From Panicum virgatum (taxonomy: Eukaryota; Streptophyta; Magnoliopsida; Poales; Poaceae), in NCBI RefSeq assembly GCF_016808335.1, contig NC_053141.1:28821249-28885248 (forward strand): 64,000 nt of DNA, read 5' to 3'. Positions 41,044-52,639 of the stretch are shown piece by piece. Position 1 is the first letter of the stretch. Every line of letters starts with the position of its first letter. The notes below the pieces were generated by a model. It was not told the origin of the DNA, searched no databases, and saw only the letters and a list, made by a program, of their open reading frames with translations. The position numbers and the translations under genes are program-made.

Positions 41044-42228
41044 CAGTGGCGTACCTAGGATTTGAGTAAAGGGTATGCCGTGATATTTTTTTCACTTGCA
41101 ATTCGGTATATTGTCCATATACAAACGGTATATTATCTTATATAATTCAATAAAAAAACTCTTAAAATTCAGCAAATAACATTGTATATCTTAAATTCAA
41201 CAATTAAGTACCAAGGTTCTGTAAATTATAATGCAAATGGTTCAAACATATTAAGTTCAAATGAAAAAGAAGCTTACGTAGGAAAGTTAACAGATTATTA
41301 CCATGCTACTTCTTGTCTGGATTGCACAACTTACCATAGGAAAGTTCAAATGAAGACATCTTCAACTTCAATTGCTACTGAAACCACAGAAGATTGCACA
41401 AGACTGGATTCCATAACGACTGGATTCCATAACTTCTTCAATTCCACTCTCGTGCTCCTGATCTCCCTCTTCAAGAACTTTTGTAGCCGGAGCTGGTGGA
41501 GATGAAGCAGTAGCAGCAAGTTTCTTTGCTTCATTCTTCTTAAAAAGAGAAGCAATATCCCCATTCCTCTTTATAGTACAATTGTTCTACAGAGTACAGA
41601 CAAATCATGTGGCTGAAAATCATGTACCATATGTCCATATACAATAAAAATTAGAATTGAGAGATTGAAATAAATCTTTCAGCCTCAGAGGCTCAGAGAG
41701 CTGCAGCCTGCAACTGCAAGGGACGCTGGCCTGCAGGGGGCAAGGCAGCCGGGGGCGCCGTCTCGCGCTGAACTGCAGGGAGGGCCGCCGAGCGCCCGGG
41801 CCGGAGGCGGACTGGCAGAGGGGGCAGCGCCGGCGAATTCGTGTAGGAGTCAGGAGGGAGGGGCGCGGTTCTAGGGTTAGGGATTGGGGAGGGGAATTGG
41901 GGAGAAGAAATCAAGGGAACAAACTGGATCCGGAGGAGGCGTCATCGGAGAAGGCAGCAGCGGGGTGGCGCGCCGGAGTAGCGAGCGGGCGGCCAGGGCG
42001 CCAGGCGCAGGCGGCCGTGCGTCCCACCGTCGCGCGTCTCCCCTCTGCTTGGGCGTCGGGCATGGGCAAGTGGGCAACGGGAGGGGGAGAAGCGAGCTTC
42101 TGTTGCCTGTTGGCCACGGGTGGGCTTGGACTTGGAATTCAAGAAGTGAAATGAGTTTTTTTTACTTGATGGGCCCAAACTTTAGGTATGCCAAGGCATA
42201 CCAGGCCCACCCATTGGGTCCGCCATTG
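41044..42228. mobile_element. hAT element (CAGTGGCGGA family), 1185 bp
   Basis: Ends are CAGTGGCGTACC and GGGTCCGCCATTG, an imperfect inverted pair. Flanking repeats are a perfect atctagag (41036-41043 and 42229-42236). The AT-rich left half and GC-rich right half (41690-42120) lack hAT transposase motifs. The GC-rich part may be a captured gene 5' end. Confidence 0.87.
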
Positions 42229-42236
42229 ATCTAGAG

Positions 42237-42700
42237 GCTCCTCTGCCAGTCATAATCCGGTCACTCGGTAGTGCCTCGAGCCTAGAACTGAGTCTTAGCA
42301 TGTGCAAGTGTACGTGTGTAATATAAATTGTTCATTCTTAGTATATGATTAATTTAGTATCTTTATCTCTCTCTTACCCTCCATGAGCTTAGGTACATCT
42401 AAGTTTTATCTTGTGTGCGTGTGTGTCACGCTAGTACGTACCTCACCATATATATAATCAATTACCCATGTTTAAACTTTGGATATTCAATCATGATCTT
42501 CCCTTTGACTTAATAATATTTTAACCGTCGTCTTTCATCGGAAATATAAATATAACACCCTGAATACTTATAGACAAAATATTACAATAGTGTTCCGTAT
42601 GTTTATAGATTATCTGTAATAGTAAGAAATACTAACATATATAGTGTCATCACCTTATGTAGTCATCTTATACTTATCATCGAAACAAAAATCGGACGTC
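42237..42700. other. intergenic, no feature recognised
   Basis: AT-rich sequence with no supported gene, terminal repeat or RNA gene. Confidence 0.5.
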
Positions 42701-42804
42701 CCACCTACCTACCATTCCATCGCACTCTGATTTCTCCTCACCATTTTCATCGCACTCCCAGAACCTTTCCTCCTCCCCTGCGCACCCTCTACCACATCGC
42801 TACG

Positions 42805-43329
42805 ATGGCTGACGAGTCCCTTGACCCGCCACCGGCCGTGGCCCCATCGACGCCGCCGCCTCCAGTGCATCCCTGCGGCACTGTTCCACCTCGCGCTCGG
42901 CACGAACCGCGCTCGCGCAGCAGCTTGGAGCAGAGCTCCGTGCGCCCGGGGGCGGAGCTCGCTGGCGGCGCACCGGCGGCGGGCAGAGGCGTTGTAGATC
43001 CTGCAGGGGCAGGCAGCGCTCGCGCGGCAGTGAGGGGCAGCAGCGCCGCAGCAGCGATTCGGCAGCCAGCGGACCGCAGGCACAACTCCAGCCCCCCGTC
43101 CGGCATAAGGGGCAAGCGCGTGCGGGGCCCAAGGAGTAGCAGAGCGCCGCACGCGGTGCGCGGGCAGAGTGTGCAACATTGCAGCAACGGTGACGGCCTA
43201 GCCATGGCGCAAGCGTGGCTTTGGAGTGCAGAGGTAGAAGACGAGATGAAGCAGCTTGACGACGCATGTTTCAATCGTATGTTTAAGTGTTTCATATGTT
43301 TTATAAGATGTTGCAAATATTTTATGTGA
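42805..43329 (+). CDS. GC-rich open frame, unidentified
   Basis: A 174-residue frame starts MADESLDPPPAVAPSTPPPP and is rich in Ala, Arg, Pro and Ser. It ends with a short aromatic, cysteine-containing tail. Long frames exist on both strands, as expected for high GC, so coding is not established. No domain was recognised. It may be a captured gene end or noise; it stands next to the 254-bp tandem repeats. Confidence 0.25.
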   Translation: MADESLDPPPAVAPSTPPPPVHPCGTVPPRARHEPRSRSSLEQSSVRPGAELAGGAPAAGRGVVDPAGAGSARAAVRGSSAAAAIRQPADRRHNSSPPSGIRGKRVRGPRSSRAPHAVRGQSVQHCSNGDGLAMAQAWLWSAEVEDEMKQLDDACFNRMFKCFICFIRCCKYFM

Positions 43330-43403
43330 TTGTTACAAAAGTAGATCTAGATATTTTATCTGGATGTTGCATCTTCAAGAAGAGATTTGAATGTTCCATG
43401 AAT

Positions 43404-43917
43404 CATGAAATACATGTTGCGGCGGTTTTTTTTTTCTCATCATCAACGGATGGCTAACAACAATTTTCCAACATGTTTTGATGTTGCAAGTGTTGACTTT
43501 CGATGTTGCAAATGTTCCAAACAAATATTGCAACAGTATATTTTTAATGTTTCATTTGATCCGATCATCAGACAATGTTGCAGCAGGAATTTTCACTTAT
43601 CTGATAGCGTCCGATGCCAGCGCCCGGATCGGACGTCCGGGCGCTAGCTGCCCCGAACATGAAATACATGTTGCGGCGGATTTTTTTTTGCTCATCATCA
43701 ACGGATGGCTAACAACAATTTTCCAACATGTTTTGATGTTGCAAGTGTTGATTTTCAATGTTGTAAATGTTCTAAACAAATATTGCAACAATATATTTTA
43801 AATGTTTCATTTAATCCGATTATGTTGCATGCAACATTAGACAATGTTGCAGCAGAAATTTTCACTCATCTAATAGCATCCAATGCCAGCGCCCGGATCG
43901 GACGTCCGGGCGCTAGC
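43404..43917. repeat. 254-bp tandem duplication with GC palindrome
   Basis: Two adjacent units start CATGAAATACATGTTGCGGC at 43404 and 43658. They contain ATGTTGCAAGTGTTGA blocks and end in a near-palindrome AGCGCCCGGATCGGACGTCC / GGGCGCTAGC. The second unit carries an extra GTTGCATGCAAC palindrome. The repeated TGTTGCA motif spans 43310-43860. Confidence 0.85.
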
Positions 43918-44559
43918 AGACCCCAACAAAATTTAGTCTCATCTGTGGCTTTTTCCACTGGATAATTAGACTAGAATCAGATCTCAGTTGAGGGTAAGAA
44001 CGTGTTGGAGAAAGAGAGATGTCCTGAACGTACAAACGCACAAATAAATCTGGTCGCAACTTGGATCACACTACCGCTGGCCATATAGAATCCTGTCTGA
44101 ATTGTGACTATTTTTTACATGATCGCATCTGTTTTCTGCTTATAAACTATTAAGGTGGATTCTGGTCGTAAATCTATATGCTCTCGTGCAAATCACGTCC
44201 AAACAAAAATCTGGATCCCAATGAACAAGAATCCAATGGTGGCATTAGGGGGTGCATATGTCACCGTGTGCAGGAAATCGACTCTATTTTCAGCAAAAGA
44301 TATTTTCCAGAGCATGAAGATATCAATTAATGATCAACTTTGTGTGGTTATTTATTATTTGAAATTGGTGCTTTTGCCCCTTCTTCGCGCAGCAATTGTG
44401 ATTAGCTCAAAATCGCGCAAGGGCAAAATCACAAAGTTAAAGAAAATGAGGGTATAATCATAATTGCAATATAAATTAGGGGTAAAACACAGATGCTGCT
44501 TATTATTTTCACATGAAAAGAAGAAAGCTGTTTGTTTTATTCTCCAATCGTTATTGGCA
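43918..44559. other. intergenic, no gene recognised
   Basis: No coding or RNA feature was supported. A possible inverted pair TTTTGCCCCTTCTTCGCGC / GCGCAAGGGCAAAATC occurs at about 44373-44435. Confidence 0.4.
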
Positions 44560-44595
44560 CTAGCAAAATGTATGTGCGTGCCGCACGTATTTTTT
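44560..44595 (-). mobile_element. Helitron 3' end (minus strand)
   Basis: On the minus strand it reads TACGTGCGGCACGCAC (a GTGCG/CGCAC hairpin), a short spacer, then TTTTGCTAG followed by T. This is the same family signature as the Helitrons at 29931 and 37579. The element must extend rightward, but its 5' end was not found; a CACTA element and an LTR have inserted or truncated it. Confidence 0.55.
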
Positions 44596-46208
44596 TGGAA
44601 AATATATTATTAAACACGACTCAAGCTAGCAGTTGCAGCTTAGTCTGATTTGATTCCAAATAATTAATTTGGATATAGTAACAAATTTTCACTCATTTCG
44701 TTGCTAATAACTAATAAAGGAGCAATGTTTTTTGGTTCACCTCACCGTAAAGCTTCTAGTCATATCTCCACTGGTGAAATATGAAGACTTACGGATATGA
44801 CAACTCTAATTTTATACCAATATTTCTTTTGGGTTTTGCTACAGCACTCCAGACACTACTACAGAACAGGTCTTTGTTCCAGACCATTTGTCCCGACAGC
44901 CTTTGGGCCCGGGACAATAGGTGGCTTTTGTCCCGGGTCCAACGGCTAGCCGGGCCAGCAGGGGGACATGGGCCTTTTGTCCCGGTTGGTGGCTCCAACC
45001 GGCCTTTTGTCCCGGTTGGAGCCACCAACCGGGATAAAAGGCCCCCATTTTATCCCGGTTGGTGTCTCCAACCGGGACAAAACTCCTTGGCCCCCTTATC
45101 CCCTTCCCTCTCCCCCGGCCCGAGCCATTCAGCTCATTTGTTCTTGCTATTCTTGGCTCGGGAGAGAGTTCTTGCTCATTTCTTCACCACATTTGTGAAG
45201 ATCTTTGATTTCCCGTCCATCCATCGGCGCTAAAGGTTTGGGGCTTATTTTTCTCTTCTTCCTTGACTTGTATAGCTCATTTCATGCTTTAAAAATAGAG
45301 AAAATGTGTAGCTAGCTCATTTCTTTGACATTTAGATTGCATATGTAGGTGTGATTTTCTTTTAGATTTAGATGAGTATGTGGATACTAGAAATTTTTAG
45401 AATGAGTGTAGACACTTCAGGTGATGTACTTGTATATATGACCATATTGTGGATAGTTGATTTTTGTATTCATGAATGAATTAATGAAATGAGTATATTA
45501 GAATTTTTTGTATTATGAATAGATTATTTTGAAATTCTAGTGATGTATTTATTCAGGCTCATATTGAAGCTATCTAGAAGCTAAAAAAATCTTTATTTTG
45601 AAACAAGTATACGTCGTTAATCTCCACCCAACGGTGATGGCACTACCTTTCGGGAATACACGATGCGCTATAAGGACGTCGCGAATCGGTTGGTCGCATC
45701 ACCAGCACTTCCGATTGATAAGAAGACAGCATTTGACGCAGTCAGCATGGCCGTTGTTGTACTGAGAGCATATCAACGAGCACGCTGCCTGTGCCAAGTG
45801 CTGTGCCTATTAATCGTAAATGTTGGTGCTGCGACTGGCCGATTGGTGACATCCTTGTACCGCACCGTGTCCCCCCGAAAGGCAGTGTCATCACCGCAGG
45901 GTTGAGGTTACTAACATATACATTTTCAGAAATAAATGTTTTTTTTCTTCTAGAGGGTTTCTGGATATTGAAAAGAGTGTACTCCTGGAACTGAAGGGTG
46001 TCAAAGTAATTAGAAGTTATAGAGATTTCTTTCAATTAATTAGAGATTTCTTTCAATTAATGATACATTTCGTCTTTTTTATATGATTTCATTGTTATTT
46101 GCAAGAGTTATTAATCTGATCATTGTAATTGTAATAGTAAATAATATTTGCATTGTAATGGTAAGAATTTATAATTTTGTGGAAAATAAAGGTATTTTTC
46201 AGTAATAT

Positions 46209-46517
46209 ATGGCTTCTGCAGTTGGAGGGAGTGGCGCCGGTGGGGGTGATCGTTGTCCTTCTGGAGACAAGGGCACAACTCGAGTAGGTCGTCGGTCCAA
46301 AAAATCTAGTGTTTTTCATAGGGCAGCGCTCCATTATTTGGAAAAAGAATATAGAGAATGCATGGCAAGAGGCGAGGAACCTCCGTTTGATCTTGAGGAT
46401 TTATTGCGGCGTTACGGTTCGTCACCACCAAACTCGGAGGTTTTAGCTCCGTCATCTTCTTCTGCACCAGCAAGAAATCTGTTAGAGCATTCTGCGTTCC
46501 AACGCAAGGACGGTTGA
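46209..46517 (+). other. possible CACTA leader ORF
   Basis: A 102-residue frame begins MASAVGGSGAGGGDRCPSGD and ends AFQRKDG shortly before the transposase start at 46734. In the first CACTA copy most of this block is deleted. It could be a small first ORF or a 5' exon; no domain was recognised. Confidence 0.3.
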
Positions 46518-46733
46518 AAACCTATGTGTTGTTGTCCGAATTTTTAAGTTTCATGTATAGTACTCCTTTGTTAAGTTCTGTAATGGATTAAGTACTCCTT
46601 TTAATTAATCAAGATGTATGATGGATATTGCAGATTTTTTAATTATTCATGTTATGTTACATTTAGTTTAATTTAGGTTTGATATATTTTATTTATTCGA
46701 TACGTGTAAAGAATTGAAATCGATTTATTTAAA

Positions 46734-48829
46734 ATGCAAATGGACCGGCAATGGATGTACAATGCTGACCGACGTTCGAAAGAATTCATTGATGGCCTGC
46801 ATTATTTTTTGTCTGTGGCTGAGGCAAACAAGCAGAATGGTTTTATGTGCTGCCCGTGTGTGCATTGCAACAATAACAAGGATTACTCATCTTCAAGAAT
46901 CCTACACAGCCATATTTTCGTAAATGGTTTCATGGAGAAGTATGTTTGTTGGACGAAGCACGGAGAACAGGGGTTACCATGGAAGACAATGAAGAAGAAG
47001 ATTTTGATGACCACTTTCCCGGGAATGCTGGAATCGGTGCATTCGATGACGATATTTCCATGGAAGTGCCCGAAGTAGATGTAGCAGAAAATGATCCCAG
47101 CGACGATCTGGGGCAGTCATTGCACAATGTGCAGGCAGACTGTGAGAGTGAAACGGAGAGGTTGAAGTTCCAGAAGTTGTTAGAGGACCACCGTAAGTTG
47201 TTGTATCCAGATTATCAAAATGGATTGAAGAAACTTGGCACCACCTTGTAGTTGCTGCAATGGAAGGCGACAAATGGTGTATCCGACAAGGGATTTGGTG
47301 AATTACTCAAACTTGATAAAAAATGCTTCATAAGGACAACGAATTGCCTACCACAATGTATGAAGCCAAACAACTTGTTTGCCCTTTAGGATTGGAAGTG
47401 CAAAAGATATATGCATGCCCCAACGACTGCATCCTCTACCGAGGCGAGTACAAGAATTTGGATGTATGTCCCGTATGCAGTGCATTGCGTTACAAGATTA
47501 GAAAAGATGATCCTGGAGATGTCGAGGGGGAGCCTCTCCGGAAGAGAGTTCCTGCGAAGGTCATGTGGTATTCGCCTATAATACCACGTTTGAAGCGTCT
47601 GTTTAGAAATAAAGATAATGCTAAGTTGATGCGATGGCACAAAGAGGAACGCAAGAAAGACTTGATGTTGAGACACCCCACTGATGGGTCGCAGTGGAGA
47701 AAAATAGATAGAACATACTCTGAATTTGATTTGGATGCGAGATACATAAGGTTCGGTTTGAGTACGGATGGCATAAATCCTTTTGGTGAGATGAGCAGTG
47801 GTCATAGCACTTGGCCTGTGACTCTTTGTATGTACAATCTTCCACCATGGCTCTGCATGAAACGAAAGTTCATCATGATGCCAGTGCTTATCCCGGGTCC
47901 AAAGCAGCCCGAAAATGACATTGATGTGTACCTAAGACCATTGGTCGAAGAACTCTTATTGCTCTAGGGCGATGAAGGTGTACAGATGTGGGATGCGATG
48001 AAGGTGTACGGATGTGGGATGAATACAAACAGGAAAACTTCAACCTACGATCATTGCTGTTCGTAACGATCAATGACTGGTCTGCTCTTAGTAACTTGTC
48101 AGGACATTCGAACAAAGGATACAAAGCATGCATACACTGTTTAGATGATACCGATAATATATGGTTGACTCACTGTAAGAAGGTTGTATACATGGGTCAT
48201 CGTCGGTTTCTTCCCATCAGGCATGCGGTACGAAAGAAGGGCAAGCATTTCAAAGGCCAAGCGGACCACCGAACAAAACCGATGCACCGTAGTGGCAAAG
48301 ACGTCTTCAACATGGTAAAAGATCTAGAAGTTATTTTTGGAAAGGGGTCTGGTAGCCAACCTGTTCCGAACGAAAATGGAATGGCGCCCATGAGGAAGAA
48401 GAAATCTATATTTGGGAGCTACCATATTGGAAAGTCTTAGATGTTCGTCATGCAATTGATATGATGCACCTCACGAAGAATTTTTACATCAACCTGATAG
48501 CATTCTTGGGAGTGTACGGAAAGACACAAGATACAGTAGAAGCACGTCAAGAATTGCAACATATGGAAAAACGAGATGCCATACATCCAGAACAGTGAGA
48601 TAATGGACGACAATACTTAAGTCCTGCTAGCTATACTCTTAGCAAGGAAGAGAAAGAAACCATGTTTGACTGCTTGAGCAGTATAAAGGTTCAATCTGGA
48701 TACTCATCCAATATAAAAGGAATCTTAAATTTGGTAGAGAAGAAATCTACAAATCTCAAGTCCCATGACTGCCATGTGCTTATGACCGAACTTCTTCCGG
48801 TTGTGCTGCGGGGGATTCTGCCTGATAAC
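46734..48829 (+). pseudogene. TNP2 transposase of second CACTA, broken
   Basis: It starts MQMDRQWMYNADRRSKEF, which shows the family start that is disrupted in the first copy. The frame shifts near 46975, stops near 47249 (TAG) and 47965 (TAG, followed by a short direct duplication of GATGAAGGTGTACGGATGTG sequence), and shifts again near 48420 and 48597. Recognisable blocks include FCCPCVHCNNNK-type ligands (MCCPCVHCNNNKDY), FGLSTDGINPFGEMS and WLCMKRKFIMMPVLIPG. It ends at the truncation point. Confidence 0.85.
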
Positions 48830-49691
48830 TCCTCCTTGCTGAGTTCCTCGATAGATGAGGAGATGTTGCCTTCGTCGAGGTTGGTGATGACGCCCATCTT
48901 TTTCTAGGGAGTAGATTAGATCGGTTTTGAATAACCAGATTAATCGTTCCCCAGCGGAGTCGTAAAAAAAGTGTGTTGACGCAAAATCTGGTCACACACT
49001 CGAATGCGCTAGAACGCGCACCAAGATCGTCAAAACGATCAAAACCAGCAACCTCTCTGCGCAGACCGGTCAAACCGGTTATGCAAACCGGTCAGACCGG
49101 TGCTCCAGGGAGACGGCGATAACCTAGAACCAAGAGCTCGGGACGGACCCCATCGGTGCTAATGGAGATAGGGTTGCTCTGAGGTCGGCAAGCCACTTAG
49201 AACGTCATCGAACGCCATAGAGACGAGTGAAGAACAGAAGATGGGGTTGAAAAAGATAGGGTTTAGAGGATAAAATTAAGGTATGATTTGTTGAATCGAT
49301 TGGAATTACCCTCAATCGGCCGTGGCCCTTGATATATATAGGATGGGGAGGTCTGTACCCATTAGGAGTCGAAACCCTAATAAATCTCGTGTCAAAATAC
49401 AACTTCTAACTCGGATTGGGCGTTTTGGACCGGTCTGACCGCCCCTGAACCGGTCTGACTGGTCAGACCAGATCCAGGTCTTCCGGGAGGCATAACTTCC
49501 TCATCCGGACTCCAAATTGGACGTTCTATATATGCATTTCGATCGTCTCGACGAGATCTACGCAATGATATAGACCAATTGACGATTTGCCAAATATTTC
49601 TTGACCGGTCGGACCGGTTTGTACGAGAGGTCTGACCGGTCTGTCCAGATCGTCCAGAAAACCTGAATCGTGCCAATTTTGGGTGTCAACA
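48830..49691 (-). mobile_element. gypsy LTR with primer site and gag start, truncated
   Basis: On the minus strand an LTR (49691 to 48974) starts TGTTGACACCC and ends GCGTCAACA. It is followed by ACGACTCCGCTGGGGA (a primer site related to that of the first gypsy element, 48948-48964). A short coding start, MGVITNLDEGNISSSIEELS (ATG at 48895-48897), comes next, cut off at 48830. The LTR has several ACCGGTC motifs and a TATATATA box near 49332-49340. It is a relative of the gag-only family, not the same subfamily. Confidence 0.75.
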
Positions 49692-49842
49692 CCGTTCAAA
49701 CGTGACGAATTTGTGCAGTAAGAACCATCAGCAATTCAGCATTACTAACATGTTTGGAAGCGGCCATTGCATCTCAAGCTGACTGAGTAGCCGCCTGCCG
49801 GAGTGATACTATTAACTATAACGTGAATGCATTGACATGGGT

Positions 49843-49904
49843 TGATACTTGACACTTTAGAGGAAAATAAAATAGACACTTGACACTTTAGAGGAAAATA
49901 AAAT
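49843..49904. repeat. 31-bp tandem repeat, two copies
   Basis: Two copies of ACTTGACACTTTAGAGGAAA plus AATAAAATA stand in tandem. Confidence 0.85.
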
Positions 49905-49941
49905 AATAGGTGAGTTGTAATATCCTTTCCCTAATGTGACA

Positions 49942-49975
49942 CTAGTAAGATGCCCATGCTAACGCCACGGAAAAA
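49942..49975 (-). mobile_element. possible Helitron 3' end (minus strand)
   Basis: On the minus strand it reads GCGTTAGCATGGGCATCTTACTAG followed by T; the GCAT..ATCTTACTAG form resembles many grass Helitron 3' ends. The hairpin is weak. The element would extend right and may include the captured exon at 52267. No 5' end was found. Confidence 0.4.
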
Positions 49976-52260
49976 TTTCAGATGTGCACAAAACAACACA
50001 TCCATAGTCCAAAATGAAAAATATGTTTCACGCAAAGATGTAAAATGTAGTTATTATATGTTGAAGTAGCTTGCCCATGCTATCACTATGAGTGACACCT
50101 TATCTATGCATATCAAAACAACCAAAAGACAAAATATGTTTCCATATTTAAGAATAAACTGATCATATCCATGCAAATGAAAATCATCAATCAATTCGTG
50201 TCAAAAAAAATTATCAATCAATTTAAAATGCTTATATTGCTCATAATATAAAATCATCGACCCAGTGTATTTTTTTTAAAAAACATTAGTCACAAAACTC
50301 AAATTAGGCAAAACATTAGACATGCCATTGATATTGAATATCATCACCTTTCCCTCCCCCCTCCCCAGCAAAACCCCACGTCGTGAGCCAGTACAGCCAC
50401 AGCAAGCACACGACCATGACGGCGGAGCACCGTTGGCTCCTCACTGATCACTGATTACGATTAATACTTTCAACAAAGCCCGAGCATGAGAACGATAGCC
50501 TGTAGAAAGCATAAATGAACAGATTAGTCAACAAATTGCCAAAAGACAGTCTAGAAAATACATTGCACTATGCTGTATGAACTGGTATAAAACATATGCT
50601 ACCTCGCTCATTCTCACTATATACCACCAAGAAAGTGGTTCATCTCAGAACTAAACATAAAGATACATCTAAACTGTACCTGCATAAGCTGTACATAAGT
50701 TGTACCTACAAGCATGACGTGTCACAAAAAGCACCAGATTCAGATCTTTTTATTGATAGTGATAGAATCAGCAATGGGATGCAATACCTATGCAAAGGAT
50801 AAGAGCGAAATATGAATCCATCTGAAATCTTGGAAGAAGTTCATGGAAATACACATAATGAGTCTTGCAATAGATGACACTGCAAATTTAGCATAAACAG
50901 ATGTTTCATGTAGCAGATGGAGGGAATACTTGTCAGCAAGCATCTCTGATGCAGCATCCACAGAAGTCGCACACCATCAAATGGTACAAATATGTCATTA
51001 ACCATAAAATGATTTAGATACAAATGTACATGTAAAGTGTACACAAAATAGCTTAGTTTTACACTAAAATTGGGTACAAGCAATGATCTATGCGGTGCAT
51101 TATCTCTCCTTCAAATATCATATATATGCCTTCCTCTTGGCCTTTTCTCAAAGTTTACTTTGCCATTTGGTGCAACATGCTTTAATATGAGCAACATATA
51201 TTCAGACTACATATGGAGTAACAGGATTTCACAATCTACCATCACAACTCAGTTTCCCTCATTGCTTGATGATTGAATGATTCAGATAAAGGAATAAAAA
51301 AGCTTTTCATATTGCAATGAACCCTAAATTGGTTTTTACAAGATGATATCCCGGAAAATATTTCTTTCGCCCAGAATTAAAGGAAAGAAAAAAAAAATCT
51401 TCAAGCACAGGAATTAGTAGTGCCGCTTCATCAATTTTTGCCTAAAACATCTTGAGCACAATAGTAACCTGAAGGATAAGAGCAATATAGGTGTCAGCAG
51501 ATGCATCTTCTGACAGCCAAGCTCAACATAACCCACTCTTTTTTTATATAATCTGGAGTATGCTTTTTATGACAATCCTAGGATTGGATCATGCATTGTC
51601 TACACGGTTCTCGTGCATTATTGGTCTCAAGCTTAACAGCCAGGTAATAAAGAGAAACTATTAACCCCCTCAAATTAATCCTCGGCACCATTCAAGTTGT
51701 TGCAGTACAATCTGAAAAATGAAAACTGACCTAGCCTAACTTAGTTTGCTGGAAAGAAATAACAGTAAGATAGTTGTAATAAAGAATTACCGATCCCTAA
51801 TAGCTTAGATCAATTTCTAACAATATAGTTATCTTGAACCCACCCATTAGCAAAGACAACTTCTAACATTATTATGGCAGCTAGTTTCACATTCAAAATG
51901 ATGCACCTCATAAAATCAAATAGAGAAAAGGTCAAACAGCAAGATCTACTCACTTCTTGGCAAGCTTTGAAAAAGGTCAAGCAGCTTAGCAAGGAGAATA
52001 AATAGCAAGGACAGAAGGGGGAAAATATACCTAGCATCGTTCAATCAGTTTTTGAAACAAACTACTTCTCTAGACATGAACACAAAAAATATATATGGTC
52101 ATGGATTTTGTGTTGGCAAGCTTTGTAAAGGAAGTCAAACTCTGGACATTAACATGGTCATATAGAAATTCAGCCTAGAGGCAAGTCATGAAAAGAAATG
52201 TGCCATCCAACGCTAGCAGTTGGTAATCTGGCAAAGTTAAATGATTTTAAGGCGTGTGGG
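49976..52260. other. no gene recognised
   Basis: About 2.3 kb of AT-rich sequence was searched on both strands for exons of the RMR-like gene beginning at 52390 and for TE domains, and none was found. The short frames (for example 51810-52037 minus) have no motif. Confidence 0.45.
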
Positions 52261-52266
52261 GCTTAC

Positions 52267-52390
52267 CAAAGCTTGCCTCGATGTCGTCAAAAGACAAGGT
52301 CAGATTATTCCCCATTAGCACGACATTGGCAGCTCCTAGCTGAGCCATTAGACAGGCCTTAACACAAAGAATGATAAATCTACTCTTCAT
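52267..52390 (-). pseudogene. first exon resembling an RMR vacuolar sorting receptor
   Basis: From ATG 52388-52390 the minus strand reads a signal-peptide-like start ([20 protein letters not shown]) then [20 protein letters not shown], ending at a gtaagc donor (52266-52265). RMR proteins (protease-associated, transmembrane, RING-H2) sort storage proteins to the vacuole, and VVLxGxNxxLSFDDxEAxF is the start of their luminal PA domain after the signal peptide. No later exons are found downstream, so this is probably a captured or relict exon. The PA, transmembrane and RING parts are missing. Confidence 0.5.
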
Positions 52391-52639
52391 CTTGGCAATC
52401 TCCAAAGCCCTAGGGGAAAAGACAGCTCATTTTTTAGGAATTACGAGCACAGAAGCGATAAAACAGAGAGGTGCCCGTGCTATGAATTTATCATTAGTGA
52501 TGCATCTGAATATCTCTTTCTCAACATAGCATATCATTACCAAATATTGACAAATATTGGAGATTTAATTCCTGAATTAAATAAATTCATTGCAAAATTG
52601 CTGGAATTGGGGTCAGAAGTTTTGAAGTTCCATACCCTT

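Larger units (their letters stand above)
44854..48829 (+). mobile_element. second CACTA copy, 3'-truncated
   Basis: It starts CACTACTACAGAACAGG at 44854, with subterminal GTCCCGGTTGG repeats (44870-45085). It is then co-linear with the reverse of the first CACTA element as far as the transposase motif VVLRGILPDN. Homology stops at 48829, where a gypsy LTR element begins, so the 3' part (DUF4218 onward and the terminus) is missing. Confidence 0.88.
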
